Source: Acidobacteriota bacterium
Lineage (GTDB): Bacteria > Actinomycetota > Acidimicrobiia > Acidimicrobiales > Microtrichaceae
Assembly: GCA_003577145.1 (NCBI GenBank)
Contig: QEUP01000002.1
Span: 1 to 64,000 of the forward strand
DNA: 64,000 nucleotides
Reading direction: 5' to 3'
The notes beneath the pieces are model-generated. The model worked only from the letters and a program-made list of their open reading frames with translations. It did no database searches and was not told where the DNA came from. The translations under genes and the position numbers were made by a program. Position 1 is the first letter of the stretch; every line of letters begins with the position of its first letter. Shown here in pieces: positions 52,422 to 61,369 of this stretch.

Positions 52422-53626
52422 CGGTGCGGCTGCATCGGCTCGAGCAGGACCTTCACCGAGCGGGTCCGCTTACGTCGGGCGATGGTGAGCACTGCTTTGC
52501 GCCAGTCCTCGAGGGCGAACCGGTGGGTGATCATGGCCGTCACGTCGAAACCGTCCCGGACGAGGTCGAAGTAGTGGTCGAAGGCGTGCTTGCGTTGGTC
52601 GCCGAGCAGTTCCACCCCGAAGGCGTTGGAGCCGATGACGTTGATCTCCTTGAAGTAGAGAGGGGTCCACTCGAACCGCTTGGGCGGTTCGACGCCGGAG
52701 ATCACGACACTCCCGCGGGTGTTGACGATTCGCAGCGAGGTCTCGACGGTCTGCGGGCTGCCAACCGTGTCGTAGATGACACCGGGCCCGTCCTGGAGCC
52801 AGGTCTTGCGGCTCCAGGGGACCAGCGGGGTGGCACCCGTGCGTGACACCACCCCCGCAACCAGTGCTTCCGGGTCAGGCTTGAACACCGCATCGGCGCC
52901 GCAGTCCTCGGCGAGGAGGGCAGCATGGTCGTACTTGCTGACCGCCCAGACCTCCAGGTCCGGGTGCAGGTGACGGAGGAGGGCGATCGCGCTCAGCCCC
53001 AGCGCGCCGCAGCCGTACACCAGGGCCGGCAACCCTGGTTCGGGCGGGTTGCGAAGCAGCGAGTGCAGCGAGACGCTGACAGGATCGGCCAGGACGGCTT
53101 GTTCGATCGTGACGCCCTCAGGGATGCGGTGGAGTTGGCGTCGGTGAGCGTAGAACCTCTCGCCATGGGTGCCGGGCGCTGCGGCGCAGTTCCCGAGATG
53201 CACCGACGGGGGTAGGGCCCCTCGCCCGAAGTTGCGGCACTCTGCATATTGGCCCTGCTCACAGGCGGGACACAGCGGCGTGATCTGCCTCGGTTCACAC
53301 CACAGCCAGGGGTTCAGGACGACCAGTTCGCCGGTGTCGAGTCGGCGGGCGACGGCTTCGTGGCCGAGGACGTGAGGGAACGAGATCAGAGCCGTCATGG
53401 GGTTGTCGCGGGCGCCGTTGAGGAAGATCTGCTTGGAGTCCGACCCGCAGATCCCGGTGAGGACCGTCTCGCACTCCACCCAGTCGGACCCGGGTGCCAC
53501 CGGCTCGGCGATCGACTCGACCCCGACAGGGGCCCAACGGGAGACGAACGCCGCAGGCGTCAGCGCACCGGCGATCTTGGCGAACGCCTGGCGGGGACGG
53601 GAGTTCCGGAAGATGACCGACCTCAT
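52418..53626 (-). CDS. Zinc-type alcohol dehydrogenase (MDR family)
   Basis: 402 residues. Catalytic zinc ligands in TGICGSDSKQ and GHEAVAR; structural-zinc lobe LCPACEQGQYAEC; nucleotide-binding VYGCGALGLSAIALLRHL. Similar in layout to threonine/sorbitol dehydrogenase-like MDRs. The N-terminal ~45 residues are longer than usual. Overlaps the SDR stop (ATGA) upstream and the DUF385 start downstream. It likely interconverts an alcohol and an aldehyde or ketone in the pathway. Confidence 0.88.
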   Translation of the reverse strand: MRSVIFRNSRPRQAFAKIAGALTPAAFVSRWAPVGVESIAEPVAPGSDWVECETVLTGICGSDSKQIFLNGARDNPMTALISFPHVLGHEAVARRLDTGELVVLNPWLWCEPRQITPLCPACEQGQYAECRNFGRGALPPSVHLGNCAAAPGTHGERFYAHRRQLHRIPEGVTIEQAVLADPVSVSLHSLLRNPPEPGLPALVYGCGALGLSAIALLRHLHPDLEVWAVSKYDHAALLAEDCGADAVFKPDPEALVAGVVSRTGATPLVPWSRKTWLQDGPGVIYDTVGSPQTVETSLRIVNTRGSVVISGVEPPKRFEWTPLYFKEINVIGSNAFGVELLGDQRKHAFDHYFDLVRDGFDVTAMITHRFALEDWRKAVLTIARRKRTRSVKVLLEPMQPHR

Positions 53627-54426
53627 GCCAGCTCCTCGCTGTTCCTCTCAGCCTGTACCCATGCGGCCATCCCGGCGATGAACCCCTCGACGTCGTTGGC
53701 CTTCTCCTTGGCCAGGTCCTCGAAGTAGTCCGGGATGTAGGTGGTCAGCCTCCCGGTGTCGAGAGCACCGAGAACCGCTCTGGCCGCTTCGTCCACCGGG
53801 ATCGGGTCGACTGGGTTGGCGAGGTCATCGTTGTCGGGCAGGTCGAACAGCCCGGTCTCGACGACGCCGGGGTGTATCAGGTGAACGCCGACGCCGGTTG
53901 CCCACAGGTCCACCGCGGCCGTCTCGGTGAACACGGTCAGAGCTGCCTTGGATGCGTTGTAGGCGGCCTCGCCCGGGGAGCTCAGTACAGCCGCGACCGA
54001 CGAGACGTTGATGATGTGACCCTGGCGTCGCCTCAACATGCCGGGAAGCAGTGCCAGGCTGAGTCGCACCGGGGCGCGGTAGTTCACCAGCATCACCTGG
54101 TCCACTTCATCGGCGGTGAGGGCGGTGACGAGGCGCCGCTTCGGGATCCCGGCGTTGTTGACGAGCACGTCAATGCGCCCGAAGGCCTCCTCTGCCTCGG
54201 ACGCCAAGCGATCGACCTGTTCGGGATCGGCCAGGTCGACGACCCACATCCGGGAGTCGGGCGCGCCGCCCCGGCATTCCTCGAGTACTCGAGCGAGTCT
54301 CGCTCCGCGGCGGGCGCAGATCCCGACGGTCGCGCCGCGGCGCGCGGCCTCGGTCGCCACCGCGGCCCCTATTCCAGAGGACGCTCCGGTCACCAGTACG
54401 ACACGTTGCGTCAGGTCGAACGGCAC
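53623..54426 (-). CDS. SDR family oxidoreductase
   Basis: 267 residues. TGASSGIG (13-20), NNAG (about 92), Ser in NVSSVAAV and YNASK (about 155-159). The C-terminal 60 residues (DTGRLTTYIPDYFEDLAKEKAND) are a variable substrate lid. Coupled by ATGA to the alcohol dehydrogenase and 22 bp after the EthD gene; third gene of the operon. Confidence 0.88.
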   Translation of the reverse strand: MPFDLTQRVVLVTGASSGIGAAVATEAARRGATVGICARRGARLARVLEECRGGAPDSRMWVVDLADPEQVDRLASEAEEAFGRIDVLVNNAGIPKRRLVTALTADEVDQVMLVNYRAPVRLSLALLPGMLRRRQGHIINVSSVAAVLSSPGEAAYNASKAALTVFTETAAVDLWATGVGVHLIHPGVVETGLFDLPDNDDLANPVDPIPVDEAARAVLGALDTGRLTTYIPDYFEDLAKEKANDVEGFIAGMAAWVQAERNSEELA

Positions 54427-54448
54427 AACCTCCTCCGTCGCGTGTCCG

Positions 54449-54820
54449 TCAGGCGATGATTTCGTGGTGGTCCGTGAACCAGATCAGGCTGCGCTGGTGG
54501 TCGATGAAGTTCTTCTCGTCCTCCAGCAGTTCATCGCTGGCGGCCAACGCCTCGGGCTGGGCGCCGTTGGCGGCCATGTCGTCGAGGCTGTCGAAGCTGA
54601 TGACGGCAACCCCGTCGAAATCCTCATGGTTGCATCCACGGGAGTCCTGCACGATCGCCTCGAGTCCCGTCTCGTTGGCGTGGTGCTGTACGTAGCGTCG
54701 TATCCCCAGCTTCGGGGCGTGTTGTCTCACCAGGGGGCCGTGGGTGTTGCGCCAGTAATCGTGGAACTCCTCCGGGGAGATGTCCTCTCTTCGTCGAATG
54801 CACATGATGACGTCGATCAT
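54449..54820 (-). CDS. EthD domain protein
   Basis: 123 residues. MIDVIMCIRRREDISPEEFHDYWRNTHGPLVR is the EthD ferredoxin-like opening; ALEDW-type helices and the C-terminal FTDHHEIIA follow. EthD proteins are small dimeric helpers found in cytochrome P450 (ethR/ethBCD) and polyketide loci. Here it lies between the aminotransferase-SCP2 and the SDR genes, supporting a role in handling a hydrophobic substrate. Confidence 0.85.
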   Translation of the reverse strand: MIDVIMCIRRREDISPEEFHDYWRNTHGPLVRQHAPKLGIRRYVQHHANETGLEAIVQDSRGCNHEDFDGVAVISFDSLDDMAANGAQPEALAASDELLEDEKNFIDHQRSLIWFTDHHEIIA

Positions 54821-54875
54821 CGCTCCACTCCTTCCAGCACCCGCCGATGGGCGGCGCTGCGATGTGAGATCCCGG

Positions 54876-56636
54876 TCACAGGATGCCCAGGGTCAGCAGG
54901 TTGGTCGCCCGGTCCATGTCGCCTTCGAAGGCGAGCTTGCCGGTGACGAAGGCCTGGTCGCCGGTGAGGTCCCCGTTGGCCAGCCTGACGTAGTCGGCCC
55001 TCGACATCCGCACCGTACAGGTCGCGTCACCCAACTCACCGTCCGGCTGGGTGATCTCGAGCGTCCCGTCGGCGATGTCGAGGGCCCAGATCTCCTCGCC
55101 GTCGAGCACGATCTGGACGACCATCTCCATGCCCGCTGCCTTCGCCGGGTCGAACCTGGCAGGCAGGATCTCCTCGAAGAACTGGCTGGGCTCCTCGATG
55201 CGGGGTCCCGAGCCGGCGAGCGTCTCCCCGGGCATCAACTCGGCCTCCATGTCTTCGATCGCCTGGGCCAGGATGTCCACGACCCGGTCGACGGTCCCGG
55301 TGTCGATGCCGAGCGGCGGTGCCAGCCCGACTGTCTCGATGCCCAGGGAGCGGCAGTAGAGGCCGAGCTGCCAGGCGCGGTCGGTGACGAAGCCGGCAGC
55401 CGAATGGGGCAGGGGGAAGCCGCGCTTGGTCGACTTGTCGGTCACCAGCTCGACGGCTTGCATCAGGCCCACTCCTCGAACGTCGCCGACCGAGTCGAAA
55501 CGACGCAGCTCCTCCATCCGGCGGCGCAGGTGGGCACCGACGTGATCGGCGTTCCCCGGCAGGTCCTCGCGCTCGATGATCGAGATGTTGGCGATGGCGG
55601 CGGCGCAGCAGGTGGGATGACCCATGTAGGTGAAGCCGTGGCTGAACGGCATGTGCTCGGGCAACCTCTCGGTGATCACCGACCAGATGTCTTCGGAGAC
55701 CACCGCCGCCCCCAACGGAAGGTAGCCACTGGTGAGGCCCTTGGCGAGGGTCACCATATCGGGCCGGAAGCGATACCGCTCGAAGCCGAACATCGTGCCG
55801 GTGCGACCGAACCCGGTGACGACCTCGTCGGCGATGAGCAAGATGCCGTGCCGGTCGCAGATCTCACGGACCCTGGTGAAGTAACCCTCCGGAGGAGGGA
55901 TGATCCCGCCCGCCCCGATCACGGGCTCGGCTATGAAGGCCGCCACACGAGCAGGTCCCACCTCCTCGACGAGGGCTTCGAGCCGGTTGGCGCAGGCCAG
56001 CTCACACGACGGGTACTCGAGGTCGAGCTCGCAGCGGTAGCAGTAGGGGGCCGCCACCTGCGCGAACCCCTCTGGCTCGGGCTCGAAGTTCCAATGCATG
56101 GGCCTGATCCCCGTGGCGGCCATCGTGGCGATCGTCAGCCCGTGGTAACCGTGGGTCCGGGAGACGATCAGGTCGCGATCCCGCTCGCCCCGCAGGTGCC
56201 AGTACATCCGCACGACCTTGAACAACGTCTCGTTCGCTTCGGAGCCTCCGGCTGCGAACATCACCCGTTTGAGGCCGTGCTCGGGGGGGAACATGGACGC
56301 CAGCTTCTCGGCGAGCTCGATCGGCGGCGGTGTCGACAGTCCGTGGAACGTCGTGTGGTACTCGAGGCGCTCCATCTGGTCACGGACGGCCGCGATGATC
56401 TCGGACCGACCGTGCCCCACCGCCACGCACCACAGACCCGCGAAACCGTCGATGAGGCGGTTGCCGTCGCCGTCGGTGATCCACCAGCCGTCGCCCTCGG
56501 TGACCACCCGAGGCCCGCCTCGGGCGGCCAGGTCCCGCGGTTCGGTCACTGGGTGGATGAGGTGCGCCAGATCTCGTCTGGCAAGGGTTTCGCGTCGGTC
56601 CACGGTGACTCCCCCGGTGGTGACCCAGCGGGTCAT
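54876..56636 (-). CDS. Class III aminotransferase fused to SCP2 sterol-carrier domain
   Basis: 586 residues. Residues about 25-465 form a PLP-dependent class III (omega) aminotransferase: GGSEANE, THGYHG, IAEPVIGAGG, LIADEVVTGFGRTG and Schiff-base Lys near 299 in TLAKGLTSGYLPLGA. Residues about 478-586 are an SCP2 domain (FFEEILPARF, EIWALDIADG, CTVRMSRADYVRLANGDL, AFVTGKLAFEGDMDRATNL). SCP2 domains bind sterols or fatty acyl groups; fusion to a transaminase is unusual. A Cys cluster (PYCYRCELDLEYPSCELAC) lies in the insertion at about 196-215. The ATG overlaps a palindromic operator. First gene of the operon. Confidence 0.88.
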   Translation of the reverse strand: MTRWVTTGGVTVDRRETLARRDLAHLIHPVTEPRDLAARGGPRVVTEGDGWWITDGDGNRLIDGFAGLWCVAVGHGRSEIIAAVRDQMERLEYHTTFHGLSTPPPIELAEKLASMFPPEHGLKRVMFAAGGSEANETLFKVVRMYWHLRGERDRDLIVSRTHGYHGLTIATMAATGIRPMHWNFEPEPEGFAQVAAPYCYRCELDLEYPSCELACANRLEALVEEVGPARVAAFIAEPVIGAGGIIPPPEGYFTRVREICDRHGILLIADEVVTGFGRTGTMFGFERYRFRPDMVTLAKGLTSGYLPLGAAVVSEDIWSVITERLPEHMPFSHGFTYMGHPTCCAAAIANISIIEREDLPGNADHVGAHLRRRMEELRRFDSVGDVRGVGLMQAVELVTDKSTKRGFPLPHSAAGFVTDRAWQLGLYCRSLGIETVGLAPPLGIDTGTVDRVVDILAQAIEDMEAELMPGETLAGSGPRIEEPSQFFEEILPARFDPAKAAGMEMVVQIVLDGEEIWALDIADGTLEITQPDGELGDATCTVRMSRADYVRLANGDLTGDQAFVTGKLAFEGDMDRATNLLTLGIL

Positions 56637-56658
56637 ACGATTCGTATGCTAAACATAC
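56634..56658. promoter_or_regulatory. Overlapping palindromes (TetR operator) at the aminotransferase start
   Basis: CATACGA-T-TCGTATG (56634-56648) shares its right arm with GTATG-N5-CATAC (56644-56658). The first CAT is the complement of the aminotransferase ATG, so a repressor bound here would cover the start codon of that gene; its mRNA may be leaderless or very short-leadered. The divergent TetR gene begins 115 bp away. Confidence 0.6.
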
Positions 56659-56772
56659 TCAGAGTACGAAACCCTGGCCAGCAGAGCCGAGGCCGGCCAT
56701 CAGGATCGGGGCCGGCAGCAGACTTGAAGCGACGGCCGGCACAGCGTTGGTTGCGCCGATGGAGGTGCGGCA

Positions 56773-57363
56773 GTGGCCAAACGTGAACCCGTGGTGTCCG
56801 ACACCAAGCAGCGGATCCTCGACGCTGCCCTCGCCGTGTTCGGCGAGCGCGGATATCGCGGTGCATCCGTCGACGAGGTCGCAGCTGCTGCGGGGGTGAC
56901 CAAAGGTGCGGTCTACTACTGGTTCGAGGACAAGGAGGACCTTGCGCGGGACCTCCAGCACCTGCTCTGGCAGCGGCTGGCCGAGACCGCCCTGGACGTA
57001 TACGACCCGCAGCAGCCGGCGCTGCAGAACCTAACGACCTGCTTCGAAGCGTTCCTCGAGGCCGTCCGCGAGGTACCCGCAGCGAGGGGTTTCCTGCGAG
57101 AGGCCTGGTTCTCGCCGGAGCTCGATGCGGCCGGTCGGGCTGATCACGAGGCCTGGCTGGAGGTGGTGAGGACTCTCCTGCAGGACGGGATCTCGCGAGG
57201 CGAGTTGGTTGTCGTGGATGTGGAGGCCGCGGCCCGCATCCTTGCCGGTGCCCTGATGGAGGCCACGTTGCACGTGCTCGGATCCGGTGACATAGCGTCC
57301 ACCCTCGACGTCATCGGCCGCATCCTCGAGGCCTTTGCCGCCGCGCCGGCGCCGTCGGCATGA
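56773..57363 (+). CDS. TetR family transcriptional regulator
   Basis: 196 residues from GTG 56773 (GGAGGTG upstream). HTH TKQRILDAALAVFGERGYRGASVDEVAAAAGVTKGAVYYWFEDKEDL (about 11-58), then a TetR_C ligand domain. Divergent from the aminotransferase-SCP2 operon and coupled by ATGA to the amidohydrolase. It is the obvious repressor of both transcripts; its ligand may be the pathway substrate. Confidence 0.9.
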   Translation: MAKREPVVSDTKQRILDAALAVFGERGYRGASVDEVAAAAGVTKGAVYYWFEDKEDLARDLQHLLWQRLAETALDVYDPQQPALQNLTTCFEAFLEAVREVPAARGFLREAWFSPELDAAGRADHEAWLEVVRTLLQDGISRGELVVVDVEAAARILAGALMEATLHVLGSGDIASTLDVIGRILEAFAAAPAPSA

Positions 57364-58946
57364 GCGCCTCACAGACCCGATCCGGGCGTCTCGTGCTCAC
57401 CGGTGGCCGGGTACGCTCCATGGACCCGACCCTGCCCCGGGCCGAGGTGGTCGTGCTCGAAGGCGACCGGATCCTCGATGTCGGCCCCTCCGCCCTCGCT
57501 GAGGTCCACCACGACGCCGAACGTCGCGATCTCGCCGGCCATGCGCTCGTTCCCGGGTTCATCGACGCTCACTGCCACCTCTCCATCGCCGCCCTTCACC
57601 CTGTGTGGGGCGACTGCTCGGCGGTGCGGGCACCGAGCGAGCTGGCGAAGGTGCTGCACCGCATGTCACAGGAGGATCCCGAGGCGGAGTGGCTTCGCGT
57701 GTGCGGCTGGGACGAGACGACCACGGGGCTCACCCTCGACCGGCACGATCTGGACGAGATGACCGGTGACCGGCCGGCGATCGTCGTCCACATGACCTAT
57801 CACCAAGGGGTCGTGAACTCGGCTGGTCTCGATCGGTTGGGCATCGGGCGGGCGTCGGCTGCGCGAGACGACCTCATAGTCACCGATGAGACGGGTGAGC
57901 CGACCGGGCTGCTGATCGAGAGAGCGTTCGGTCTTGCCCACACCGCTTCGATGGCTCCGTTCACCGATCCGGACCGCTGGACTGCACTGGTTGCTGCGCG
58001 GGCACGACTGCTGCAGCGCCATGGGATCACCGCGGTCCACGATGCCGCCTGCGACCCGGCTGCCGAGGCCATGTACGCCCTGATGGCTCGTGAGGACCTC
58101 CTGCCGGTGTCGGTGCTGGTCCTGCCGCATCCGGCGCCATTCCTGACCCACGGGTTCGGCGCGCGTCTCGACGGCCCCACCACCGGCGAGGGAGACGAGT
58201 GGCTCGGGGTGGGCCCCCTGAAGCTCTTCGCCGACGGTGGCGCGGCGCCGGCTGTGGACGTGCACTTCGGCGGGGAGCACGTGGCCTTCGGCTATCGCCA
58301 ACCCGATCTGTTGCCACGCTTGGTGGAAGCCGTAGACCGCGGCTTCAGGGTCGCTGTCCATGCGATGGGCAACGCCGGCATCGGCGATGCGCTCGAGGCA
58401 TTCCGTGCTGCGGAGCGACGCAACCCCGATGACGACCATCGTTTCCGGCTGGAGCACGCAGGGCTGGCCGGACCGGCGCTGGCCACCGAGATTGCCGAGC
58501 TCGGAGCGGTGGGCGTCATCCAGCCCGGCTTCGTCGATCACGTGGGCGAGCAGACCGGCGATTTCCAGCCCGACGACGCCACCTGGCTGCCCTTCGCCAC
58601 GCTTGCGGAGGCCGGTGTTCGCCTTGCCGGGTCCTCCGACGATCCGTGCTCGTACGTGGCACCGCTGCGCAGCGCGCGCTTCGGGTTGGAGCGGCGCACC
58701 CGCACCGGGGTGTCGTTCGCGCCGGAGCAATCGCTGCCGCTGGATACCTGGCTGGAGGCCTACACGAGCGGAGCGGCCCACGCCGGGGGCCAAGAGGCGG
58801 CGCGGGGAACCATCACCCCCGGCAAGCGAGCCGACCTCGTGGTCCTCGACGTGGGCGGTGACTGGCCCGAGGTCGTCGAGACCTGGGTTGCCGGCGAACT
58901 GGTCTACGAGCGCGCAACCTCAGGTGCCTGGTCGTCTCCCGCCTGA
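57360..58946 (+). CDS. Amidohydrolase family protein (YtcJ-like)
   Basis: 528 residues. Metal-binding HxH in PGFIDAHCHLS (about 66-74), a later LKLFADGGAAPA loop, VHAMGNAGI (metal His), LEHAGL (metal His) and SSDDPC (catalytic Asp). This is the YtcJ/NfdA type, enzymes that hydrolyse N-formyl or other amide bonds. The ATG overlaps the TetR stop (ATGA), placing it in the same regulon as the aminotransferase operon, where it could free an amine for transamination. The last 43 bp overlap the convergent next gene. Confidence 0.88.
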   Translation: MSASQTRSGRLVLTGGRVRSMDPTLPRAEVVVLEGDRILDVGPSALAEVHHDAERRDLAGHALVPGFIDAHCHLSIAALHPVWGDCSAVRAPSELAKVLHRMSQEDPEAEWLRVCGWDETTTGLTLDRHDLDEMTGDRPAIVVHMTYHQGVVNSAGLDRLGIGRASAARDDLIVTDETGEPTGLLIERAFGLAHTASMAPFTDPDRWTALVAARARLLQRHGITAVHDAACDPAAEAMYALMAREDLLPVSVLVLPHPAPFLTHGFGARLDGPTTGEGDEWLGVGPLKLFADGGAAPAVDVHFGGEHVAFGYRQPDLLPRLVEAVDRGFRVAVHAMGNAGIGDALEAFRAAERRNPDDDHRFRLEHAGLAGPALATEIAELGAVGVIQPGFVDHVGEQTGDFQPDDATWLPFATLAEAGVRLAGSSDDPCSYVAPLRSARFGLERRTRTGVSFAPEQSLPLDTWLEAYTSGAAHAGGQEAARGTITPGKRADLVVLDVGGDWPEVVETWVAGELVYERATSGAWSSPA

Positions 58947-59836
58947 CCCTCGCCAACGGAGCCGAACACCCCGCGATCGATCTCCTCGAGCACTCCCAGG
59001 AGCGGGCTCGGATCGACGGTGATCGGGCCCTGATACGGAGCGGTGACGGCTACCACGAGCGCCAGGTCCAAGGCGACGATGACCACCAGCCCGCTGATGG
59101 CCGCCGCGATCCAGGCCTGGTGGTGCAGGGCGAGCAGGATGGCGTCGAGGCAGACGAACACCCCGCTCGACAGCACCAGCAGGAGCAGCGCGGGTGGGAT
59201 GTTCCGCGCCGCCAGCGAGAGCCGGTCCCTCCGGTAGCCGGCGAGCTCGTCGGTGGCGTCGAGGAGGTCGGCGGCCAGCGGGGGTGCCACGTCCGGGCCC
59301 GCAGACACAGACCTGCGGGCCTGTTTCCCCAGCGAAGCAAGGGCGTTTCGCGCGGTCTTGCTCCCGAATCCGCGTTCGAGGCCGGGCCACTCCTCGGCGA
59401 TGACGAGCCGCAGGTAGGAGCGGAGGCTGTCGCGAAGCGCCAGACCGTCGAGCCCCGGCGTGTCGGCTATCCAAGCCAGGCGGGCGGCAGCATCAGCCTC
59501 GTGGTCGAGGGACTGCTGGGCATCTCGCAGCTGGTTCCACTCGGTGTTGATGGCGAACGCGGTGAGGAAGGCGAAGAGCCCGCCGAGGACCGGCATGAGC
59601 GGTGCCGCCAGCGTGGCGATCTGCTCCTCGCCCTCCCGGCTGATCACCGCGTCCAACACGAACGTGCCGGCCAGCGACCCGGTCAGGAAGCACACCAAGA
59701 AGCCGACGAACAGATTGGTGCTGGGCTGCCGGGTGAGGAAGCGCACCGCCCGGTCCGGCCAGGACTCGGGCCGTCGGAGTGGATCTCGCTCGGTCACGCC
59801 CAAACCGTAGGCCGACGAGAAGCCCTGTTCGGTCAT
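58904..59836 (-). CDS. DUF4239/bestrophin-like membrane protein
   Basis: 310 residues. Four hydrophobic segments in two pairs (about 42-62, 75-95 and 215-240, 242-265) with a cytoplasmic helical region between (LRDAQQSLDHEADAAARLAWIADTPG). This is the DUF4239 pattern, distantly bestrophin-like. ATG 59836, or GTG 59797 just before the conserved part, is the start; the frame upstream is not coding. No partner gene is evident. Confidence 0.7.
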   Translation of the reverse strand: MTEQGFSSAYGLGVTERDPLRRPESWPDRAVRFLTRQPSTNLFVGFLVCFLTGSLAGTFVLDAVISREGEEQIATLAAPLMPVLGGLFAFLTAFAINTEWNQLRDAQQSLDHEADAAARLAWIADTPGLDGLALRDSLRSYLRLVIAEEWPGLERGFGSKTARNALASLGKQARRSVSAGPDVAPPLAADLLDATDELAGYRRDRLSLAARNIPPALLLLVLSSGVFVCLDAILLALHHQAWIAAAISGLVVIVALDLALVVAVTAPYQGPITVDPSPLLGVLEEIDRGVFGSVGEGQAGDDQAPEVARS

Positions 59837-59892
59837 CCCGACGCCGGCGTCTCCGGCGGAGAAGACGGCACATCCGGTGAACCGCGAACCAG

Positions 59893-61302
59893 TCAGCCGG
59901 TGCTCTCGAGCGCGCCTCGAGCCGTCCCGCCGCCTCCCTCTCCGGGCCGGGCGGAGCGGGCCGCCGCGACGAATGCGCGGTGGTCCTCTTCGTTCTGGTC
60001 GGCGTAGGTCGCGGAGAACTCCGTGACGGCCCGATCGAAGACGTCGCTGGATCCCAGGTATGCGGAGATGGCAACCGGGTCGCCCGAGCGGGCGTGGGCG
60101 CGAGCCAGAGCCCACCCGCAGATGCGAGCGTAGGCCGACATCTGCGGCGCCGACATCGACTCGACCGGGGCCGCCCCCTTCATGTCTCGCAACTGCCGCC
60201 AGTAGTAGTCACGCCCCTGGGGCCCCCTGATCCAACCCAGGAAGATGTCACTGCTGGTTTGCATGAGGCGCTGCCCTTCGACGACACGCTGCCCGTGATT
60301 GGGGTAGGGGCTCGCCTCGGTGTGGTCCTCCAGCACGGAGCGGCTGGCCTCCTTGATCTGGAGGAACAGCGGATCTTCGGAGTCGCGGCCTTCGAGCAGG
60401 ACTATGAAGCAGCGAGTTCCGACGCTTCCGACTCCTACGACCTTGAGCGCGGCATCCACGATACGGAAACGCCTTAGGAGCACCTTCCTGTCGTCCTGGA
60501 GAGACTCGAGGTAGGAGTCGAAGCTCTCGCGGACCAGGTTGTCCACCTCGCTCGGGTCGAGAAGCTCGGACAGGTCGCGGAGCGGGACGAGCAGCGGTGG
60601 GTTGCTGACGATCCGGTGCTTGCCGTCGATCATCACCGTCAGCTTGGCGAGCGCCTGGAGGTTGTCGTGTCGCCTGGCCTTGGCGAGTGTGTGCTCGATC
60701 AGGTGCCGGACATCTGGCCGGGGAGTTTCGTCGAGGAGGGTCACCGGGTCCATGTGCGAGTGCCAGACCTCCAGGGTCGTCATCTTGGCGAAGGCGCTCA
60801 TGGCCCTGCGGTATCCGTGGACCACACCACTGGTCGCCTCGCTGCACTCGGTGCTGTCATGACCGTTGCCGCGTGCTGCCACCGTGAAGCTCGCAGCCAG
60901 ACGTTTGACGTCCCATTCCCATGGCGCTTCGGCGGTCTCGTCGAAGTCGTTGAGGTCGAACACCTGGGCACGTTCGGGTGAGGCGTACAGGCCGAGGTTG
61001 AGCAGGTGTGCGTCCCCGCAAGCCTGAACGTTCAGGCCCGAGACGGGCGTGTCGGCCAGATCGGCAGCCATGAGCTTGGCGGCCCCGCGGTAGAAGGTGA
61101 ACGGCGTAGCGGCCATCCGGTCGTGGCGAACGCCCCTGAGCCGGGGCAACCGATCGGCGTCCTGGCTGAGCACGGTCGCTACCGGATCACGTCCGCTGCC
61201 TGGGCGCCAAGCGGCGTGGCTCGACCGTGGTACTGCGCGGCGGGCCTCCTTGCCGATGTGGCGGCGCTCGTCCAGCGACGAGTGGACGTCTGTCGTGTTC
61301 AC
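59893..61302 (-). CDS. DUF2252 family protein
   Basis: 469 residues. RMAATPFTFYRGAA, CGDAHLLNLGLYASPE, FDLNDFDETAEAPWEWDVKRLA and LLFLQIKEASRS-type segments are the DUF2252 signatures. The NDFDE and GDAH motifs resemble the catalytic loops of kinase-like folds, so a phosphotransferase activity has been supposed for the family but is not established. Its C-terminal Gly-rich tail is lineage specific. Confidence 0.9.
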   Translation of the reverse strand: MNTTDVHSSLDERRHIGKEARRAVPRSSHAAWRPGSGRDPVATVLSQDADRLPRLRGVRHDRMAATPFTFYRGAAKLMAADLADTPVSGLNVQACGDAHLLNLGLYASPERAQVFDLNDFDETAEAPWEWDVKRLAASFTVAARGNGHDSTECSEATSGVVHGYRRAMSAFAKMTTLEVWHSHMDPVTLLDETPRPDVRHLIEHTLAKARRHDNLQALAKLTVMIDGKHRIVSNPPLLVPLRDLSELLDPSEVDNLVRESFDSYLESLQDDRKVLLRRFRIVDAALKVVGVGSVGTRCFIVLLEGRDSEDPLFLQIKEASRSVLEDHTEASPYPNHGQRVVEGQRLMQTSSDIFLGWIRGPQGRDYYWRQLRDMKGAAPVESMSAPQMSAYARICGWALARAHARSGDPVAISAYLGSSDVFDRAVTEFSATYADQNEEDHRAFVAAARSARPGEGGGGTARGALESTG

Positions 61303-61369
61303 GATCGTCTATTCGACCACAGCCGCGCCGCCATGAGACCTCCTCACCGGCGGTGGGTCACGGCCGCGA

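Noticed and set aside
54780-56786. 668-codon open frame opposite the aminotransferase-SCP2 gene
   Set aside because: Third-codon GC shadow; no recognisable domain, and the opposite strand has full PLP-enzyme and SCP2 motifs.
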